The position numbers were made by a program, and so were the translations under genes. A stretch of DNA of 64,000 nt from DASVHS01 sp038244815 (GTDB taxonomy: Bacteria > Acidobacteriota > Thermoanaerobaculia > Gp7-AA8): the NCBI GenBank assembly GCA_038244815.1, contig JBBRTB010000001.1, positions 124,001 to 188,000 of the forward strand, in the 5' to 3' direction. Below the pieces are notes generated by a model. It did no database searches. It saw only the letters and a list, made by a program, of their open reading frames with translations, and was not told the origin of the DNA. Of the stretch, positions 59,638 to 64,000 are shown in pieces. The first letter of the stretch is position 1, and every line of letters begins with the position of its first letter.

Positions 59638-60879
59638 GTGATCATCGGTGGCGGATTCGCCGGCCTTTATGCCGCACGCGCGTTGCGTCGCGCACCCGTG
59701 CGCATCACGCTCATCGATCGACACAACTATCATCTCTTCCAGCCTCTGCTCTATCAGGTCGCTACCGCGGCCCTGAACCCCAGCGACATCGCCGCGCCGA
59801 TCCGCGGCATCCTCAAGCGCCAGAAAAACGTCACGGTCATCCTCGGCGACGCCGTGGCCATCGATATCGGCAGCAGGATCGTGCGACTCGCCGACGGCGA
59901 GCTCGCCTACGACTACCTCCTTGTGGCCACCGGAGCCACGCATTCGTACTTCGGCCACCCGGAGTGGGAAGCGGCCGCACCTGGACTGAAGACGATCGAC
60001 GACGCGCTGGAGATCCGCCGGCGCGTACTGATCGCTTTCGAGGCGGCCGAGCGCGAGTCCGACCCGGAGCTGCAGAAGGCGTGGCTCACGTTCGTCGTCG
60101 TCGGCGGCGGCCCCACCGGCGTCGAGCTGGCCGGAGCGCTGTCCGAGATCGCCCGCCAGACCATGATCCGCGACTTCCGCCACATCAATCCGTCGAGCGC
60201 GCGTGTGATTCTCCTCGAAGGTCAGGACCGCATCCTCCCCGTCTATCCGCCCGACCTGTCGGAGAAAGCGCGTAAACAGCTCGTGGCGCTGGGGGCCGAA
60301 GTCATCACCAGCGCCCAGGTCACCAGGGTCACGGCGGATGAGGTCGCGTTCGGCGATCAGCAGATCGCCACAAGGACCGTGCTCTGGGCGGCGGGCGTGG
60401 CGGCTTCACCGCTGGCGAAGACGCTCGGCGTCCCTCTCGATCGCGCCGGCCGCGTCATCGTCGATCGCGACCTGACCGTTCCGGGACACAAGGAAGTCTT
60501 TGTCGCCGGCGATCTCGCCGCCGTGACCAGGGAGGACGGGACGCTGGTGCCGGGTGTCGCGCAGGGAGGCATTCAGGGCGGCCAGCACGCGGCGATGAAC
60601 ATCGAACGGGCCATTGCCGGTCAGCCGCTGCGGGCCTTTCACTACCACGACAAGGGCTCGCTGGCGACGATCGGCCGCGCCGCGGCGGTGGCGGACCTCG
60701 GACGCATCAGGCTGAGCGGATTTCTTGCCTGGCTGTTCTGGCTCGTGCTGCACATCTTTTTCCTCATCGGATTCCGCAACCGCCTGCTGGTCTTCGTGCA
60801 GTGGGCGTGGGCGTATGTCACCTACCAGCGCGGCGCGCGCCTGATCACTGGGCGGATCGGACCGGTTCTCCGGAAGTAG
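59638..60879 (+). CDS. ndh: Type II NADH:quinone dehydrogenase (NDH-2 family)
   Basis: 413 residues from GTG 59638. FAD site VVIIGGGFAGLYAARAL, NADH site VVVGGGPTGVELAGAL, and FVAGDLAAVTREDGTLVPGVAQGGIQGG-type quinone/FAD motif (partly quoted). The C-terminus has the membrane-binding amphipathic/hydrophobic segment (AWLFWLVLHIFFLIGFRN). It oxidises NADH without pumping protons, giving a bypass to complex I. The frame upstream holds no ATG, GTG or TTG, only CTC and ATC codons before a stop at 59605. The usual protein would start about five residues earlier (ERHVVIIGGG), so the true start may be ATC 59623. Confidence 0.92.
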   Translation: MIIGGGFAGLYAARALRRAPVRITLIDRHNYHLFQPLLYQVATAALNPSDIAAPIRGILKRQKNVTVILGDAVAIDIGSRIVRLADGELAYDYLLVATGATHSYFGHPEWEAAAPGLKTIDDALEIRRRVLIAFEAAERESDPELQKAWLTFVVVGGGPTGVELAGALSEIARQTMIRDFRHINPSSARVILLEGQDRILPVYPPDLSEKARKQLVALGAEVITSAQVTRVTADEVAFGDQQIATRTVLWAAGVAASPLAKTLGVPLDRAGRVIVDRDLTVPGHKEVFVAGDLAAVTREDGTLVPGVAQGGIQGGQHAAMNIERAIAGQPLRAFHYHDKGSLATIGRAAAVADLGRIRLSGFLAWLFWLVLHIFFLIGFRNRLLVFVQWAWAYVTYQRGARLITGRIGPVLRK

Positions 60880-60907
60880 CGGCTACAATGACCGCGTTCG
60901 CTGCCTG

Positions 60908-63313
60908 ATGCCCGACGACCAGAGTGCAGTGCGCGGCGCAGAGGTTCGTTCCGGCGATTTCGCCTCGCTGGTCGCTGAACATGCGCGCGATCTGATCCTC
61001 CTTCTGGACCCGAGCGGCACCATCCTCTGGGCTTCGCCTTCGCACCGCGACGTTCTCGGACATGAGCCCGCAGAGATGCTGGGGCACCGGCACCTCGAGT
61101 TCGTCCATCCCGATGACCGCGAGCGCCTGATCCAGACTCTGGAGCGGCGGGTGACGGAGCGGGCCGGCCACACCATCGAGGCGCGTCTGGTCCGCGCCAA
61201 CGGCACGTTCGTCGAGGTCGAGAGCGCAGGCGTTCCGATCGTGTCGGCGGACGGAGTGGTCGAGCGGATCGTCGTCACTGCCCGCGACATCACCGACCGG
61301 AAGGCCATCGAGCGCCGCATGCGCATCGTCCTCGATCAGCTTCCGGCAAACGCCTGGACCACGGATCGCAATCTGGTCATCACCTCTTCATCGGGTGGCG
61401 AACTCTCCAACACCGGATTCCGGACCGAGGAGATGGTGGGAAAGCCGCTGGCGGAGGCCATGAAGGGCGACGAGCGCTACGAAAGGGCCCTGGAGCTGCA
61501 CCATCGCGTGTTGCGCGGCGAGCACATCGCCATGGAATCGAACTGGCGGGACCGGGACCTGCACCTGCTCATGCACCCGCTCCGCGACGAGAACGGGAAC
61601 ATCGACGGAGTCATCGGGGTCTCCTTCGACGTCACCGACCAGCGCCGTGCCGAGCGCCGTTACCGCAATCTCTTCGAGCGCAATGTCGCCGGCGTGTTTC
61701 GCTCCACCGTTTCCGGCCGTCTCGTGGAGTGCAACGCGGCCTTCGCCCGCATCTTCGGCCACGAGAGCCCGGCGGAGATGTTGGGTGCGCACACGCCGTC
61801 GATGTACTTCCGTCCCTCCGACCGCGACGAGCTGATCTCCCTGATCCGCACGCGTCGCGTCGCCGAGAACTTCGAAGTGCGCATGCGCAGCAAGGATGGC
61901 ACGCCGCTCTGGCTCCTGCTCAACGAGTTTCTGACGATGTCCGAAGACGTCGGCGAGGAGACCCTGGAAGGCACGGCCATCGACATCACCGCGCGCAAGC
62001 TGGCCGAGGAGCGCATCGAGTATCAGGCCTACCACGACTCGCTCACCGATCTTCCCAACCGTTTTCTGTTCAACGACCGGCTGGCGCTGGCCATCGCTCA
62101 AGCCCGGCGTCACTCTCGCGCCGTGGCCGTGCTCTTCCTCGATCTCGACCACTTCAAGCTCATCAACGACACGATGGCACACAGCGCCGGCGACGAGTTA
62201 CTCCGGTCCGTGGCCGCGCGCCTGGTCACCTGTCTGCGCAACGACGACACCGTGGCCCGGCTGGGAGGCGACGAGTTCGTCTTCATCCTTCCCGACATCG
62301 ATCATCCCACCGCCGCCGCCAGCGCGGCCAAGGTGGCGCAGAAGGTGATCGACGCGGTGCGGCATCCGTTCGTCGTGCAGAATCGCGAGCTCTTCGTCAC
62401 CGCCAGCATCGGCATCGCCATCGCGCCGCACGACGGAGAGGATGGCCAGACCCTGGTCAAGAACGCCGACGGCGCGATGTATCGGGCCAAGGAAGCGGGA
62501 CGCAACAACTATCAGTTCCACACACCGCTCGCGCAGCGGCGCGCCGAGATGCGGCTGACGCTGGAGAGTGCTCTGCGACGAGCCGTCGGCCGCGACGAGC
62601 TGTTTCTCCTCTACCAGCCGCTGGTCTCGCTGGCCACGAATCAGATCACCGGCTTCGAAGCACTGTTGCGCTGGCGCCGCCCCGGCAACGGCGTGCTCGA
62701 GCCGAAGGATTTCATCCCGCTGGCCGAGGATATCGGGGCCATCGTCCCGATCGGGGAGTGGGTCTTCTGGACCGCCTGCCGCCAGCTCCACCAGTGGCAG
62801 AGCGCGGGACGATCGGACCTGCGGCTGTCGATCAACCTCTCGCCCCGCCAGTTCCACGACGAAAAGCTCACGCAGATGGTCGAGCAGGTCCTGTCGGAAA
62901 CGCATGTCGACGCGCGGGCCTTCGACCTCGAAATCACCGAGAGCCTCTCCGTCCGCGACAGCGACCTCACGTTCGGGCGCCTCTCGCATTTCCGGTCCAT
63001 GGGCGTCGGGGTCTCGCTCGACGACTTCGGTACCGGCTATTCGTCGCTGGCGCAACTGCGGTTTCTGCCGATCAGCGGCATCAAGATCGACCGCTCCTTC
63101 ATCAGCGGCCTCGGCAACCTCACGCCCGAAAAGACGATCGTCGACGCCATCATCACCATGGCTCATGCGCTCGGACTGCGCGTGGTGGCCGAGGGTGTCG
63201 AGACCGAGGAGCAACGCGGTATCCTGCGCGCGCTGGCATGCGACGAAATGCAGGGGTTCCTGTTCTGCAAACCCATCAGCGTCGAAGAAATCGAGCGGCT
63301 GCTGAAACAGTAA
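60908..63313 (+). CDS. PAS-PAS-PAS-GGDEF-EAL cyclic di-GMP signalling protein
   Basis: 801 residues, no membrane helix. Three PAS domains (about 15-130, 140-245, 250-370; for example DLILLLDPSGTILWASPSHRDVLG). A GGDEF domain (375-545) has intact VARLGGDEFVFIL and DLDHFKLINDTMAHSAGD. An EAL domain (555-800) has GFEALLRWRRP, the catalytic block LDDFGTGYSSLAQL and KIDRSFISG. Both the cyclase and the phosphodiesterase site look complete, so the output depends on PAS ligands. TACAAT (60884-60889) is the likely -10 box, 19 nt before the ATG. Confidence 0.93.
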   Translation: MPDDQSAVRGAEVRSGDFASLVAEHARDLILLLDPSGTILWASPSHRDVLGHEPAEMLGHRHLEFVHPDDRERLIQTLERRVTERAGHTIEARLVRANGTFVEVESAGVPIVSADGVVERIVVTARDITDRKAIERRMRIVLDQLPANAWTTDRNLVITSSSGGELSNTGFRTEEMVGKPLAEAMKGDERYERALELHHRVLRGEHIAMESNWRDRDLHLLMHPLRDENGNIDGVIGVSFDVTDQRRAERRYRNLFERNVAGVFRSTVSGRLVECNAAFARIFGHESPAEMLGAHTPSMYFRPSDRDELISLIRTRRVAENFEVRMRSKDGTPLWLLLNEFLTMSEDVGEETLEGTAIDITARKLAEERIEYQAYHDSLTDLPNRFLFNDRLALAIAQARRHSRAVAVLFLDLDHFKLINDTMAHSAGDELLRSVAARLVTCLRNDDTVARLGGDEFVFILPDIDHPTAAASAAKVAQKVIDAVRHPFVVQNRELFVTASIGIAIAPHDGEDGQTLVKNADGAMYRAKEAGRNNYQFHTPLAQRRAEMRLTLESALRRAVGRDELFLLYQPLVSLATNQITGFEALLRWRRPGNGVLEPKDFIPLAEDIGAIVPIGEWVFWTACRQLHQWQSAGRSDLRLSINLSPRQFHDEKLTQMVEQVLSETHVDARAFDLEITESLSVRDSDLTFGRLSHFRSMGVGVSLDDFGTGYSSLAQLRFLPISGIKIDRSFISGLGNLTPEKTIVDAIITMAHALGLRVVAEGVETEEQRGILRALACDEMQGFLFCKPISVEEIERLLKQ

Positions 63314-63341
63314 AGGCGCCGCCGCCCGGCCACAGGCGCCT
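63314..63341 (+). terminator. Hairpin after the GGDEF/EAL gene
   Basis: AGGCGCC (63314-63320) pairs with GGCGCCT (63335-63341), directly after the TAA. No U-tract follows, and it overlaps the possible start of the next gene, so it could be attenuating rather than terminating. Confidence 0.4.
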
Positions 63342-63357
63342 GAAGACGCTCGAGCGC

Positions 63358-64000
63358 GTGCTGTCCAAGGCCGGCCTGGGATCGCGGACCGAAGCGCGCC
63401 GTTGGATCGCCGCGCGGCGCGCGCAGGTCAACGGACAGGTCGTCACCGATCCCGATTGCTGGATCGATCTCGACCGCGACGGCGTGTCGTTCGACGGCAA
63501 GCCGCTGGCAGCGGAACGAAAAACCTATCTGCTCCTCTATAAGCCGAAGGGCTATCTCACGACCTACGACGATCCGGCCGGCCGCCCCACGGTCTACGAC
63601 CTGCTTCCCGATCGGGAGCGCTATCTCTTTCCCGTCGGCAGGCTCGATCTCGATACCAGCGGGCTGCTGATCCTGACCAACGACAGTGACTTCGCCGAAC
63701 GCGCCACGAATCCTCAATTCAAGGTCGACAAAACCTATCTCGTCAAAGCCAGTCGCCACTTGTCGGACGACGAGCTCGATCGCCTGCGACGCGGGATCGA
63801 ATTACGCGACGGCCTCACCAAGCCGGCGCGCGTCGAGCGGCTGCGCGAGCCGGGAGGAAAGAGCGTCTTCGAAATGACCATCACCGAAGGCCGCAACCGT
63901 CAGGTGCGCCGCATGGTCGAGGCGCTCGAGGCGAAAGTGCTGAAGCTCGTACGCGTGGCCATCGCAGGAATCCAAATCGGCGATCTGGAAATCGGGAAGG
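63358..64000 (+). CDS. Pseudouridine synthase RluB/RsuA family (3' end outside window)
   Basis: N-terminal S4 RNA-binding domain (VLSKAGLGSRTEARRWIAARRAQVNGQVV) followed by the catalytic domain: LLLYKPKGYLTT, PVGRLDLDTSGLLILTNDSDFAERA (aspartate in GRLDxxTSG), KTYLVKA and TITEGRNRQVRRM. Modifies 23S or 16S rRNA uridines. Typical family members begin about eight residues before VLSKAG. In frame, upstream of GTG 63358, there is only CTG 63340 (LKTLERVLSKAG), so the true start may be that CTG. The last 10-30 residues lie outside the window. Confidence 0.9.
   Translation, partial: MLSKAGLGSRTEARRWIAARRAQVNGQVVTDPDCWIDLDRDGVSFDGKPLAAERKTYLLLYKPKGYLTTYDDPAGRPTVYDLLPDRERYLFPVGRLDLDTSGLLILTNDSDFAERATNPQFKVDKTYLVKASRHLSDDELDRLRRGIELRDGLTKPARVERLREPGGKSVFEMTITEGRNRQVRRMVEALEAKVLKLVRVAIAGIQIGDLEIGK

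Overview
This 64 kb window is high-GC, gene-dense bacterial chromosome with no rRNA, tRNA, phage or plasmid backbone. A Rex regulator at the end of a nuo operon, small c-type cytochromes, a DUF5777 barrel, an ECF/DUF4252 operon and type II fatty-acid-style genes suggest an aerobic or facultative Gram-negative bacterium. My best guess is Acidobacteriota or a neighbouring phylum, but I could not check this by database search.

Layout. 1-6 kb (mostly minus): a heterodimeric ABC exporter, a primary-type sigma factor with a second sigma-4-like segment, and an ECF sigma/membrane protein/DUF4252 operon. 6-7.7 kb: a c-type cytochrome divergent from a TetR gene and a diiron beta-lactamase-fold protein, around a perfect TetR-type palindrome. 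Complex I is complete but split over three loci: nuoF-E-A (7.7-9.9 kb, minus), nuoG-H-J-K-[DUF6335]-L-M-N-rex (13.4-23.1 kb, plus) and nuoB-CD-I (39.5-42.5 kb, plus). Rex-like operators sit at the nuoG and nuoB promoters, which implies NADH/NAD feedback. 24-28 kb: a rearranged PQQ-protein remnant, a 168 bp MITE-like element, a hybrid histidine kinase and a BTAD-receiver regulator. 28-31 kb: a ketosynthase/methyltransferase/FAD-oxidoreductase mini-operon. 32-37 kb: three methyltransferases, a 2-oxoglutarate oxygenase (frameshifted) and two paralogous glycosyltransferases. 37-49 kb: S9 peptidase, rubrerythrin-like protein, deformylase, MFS carrier, HAD, beta-helical DUF4097 protein and HD-GYP protein. 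49-53 kb: a BoxB/PaaA-type diiron oxygenase, a haem lipoprotein, a DUF5777 barrel and a zinc-ribbon membrane protein. 53-58 kb: acyl-CoA carboxylase beta subunit, crotonase, free-standing B12-binding domain, GNAT and dipeptidase. 58-64 kb: zinc-ribbon protein, a MerB-family protein, type II NADH dehydrogenase, PAS/GGDEF/EAL protein and an RluB-type pseudouridine synthase running off the end.

The most exciting feature is at 58943-59596 (minus): an organomercurial-lyase (MerB) family gene with an in-frame UGA exactly where the second catalytic cysteine of MerB belongs. Immediately downstream is a bacterial SECIS hairpin with a GGUC apical loop about 20 nt after the UGA. I read it as a selenocysteine-containing MerB-like enzyme.

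Two window-wide patterns stand out. First, about a dozen and a half loci carry heptanucleotide (sometimes octanucleotide) tandem repeats of GG-N5 type. Each locus has its own unit sequence, several are arranged as inverted pairs, and two lie in frame inside genes. Second, many genes have a TANNNT -10 box 6-13 nt before the start codon, which predicts leaderless or near-leaderless mRNAs; two divergent gene pairs share overlapping -10 boxes around one TA.
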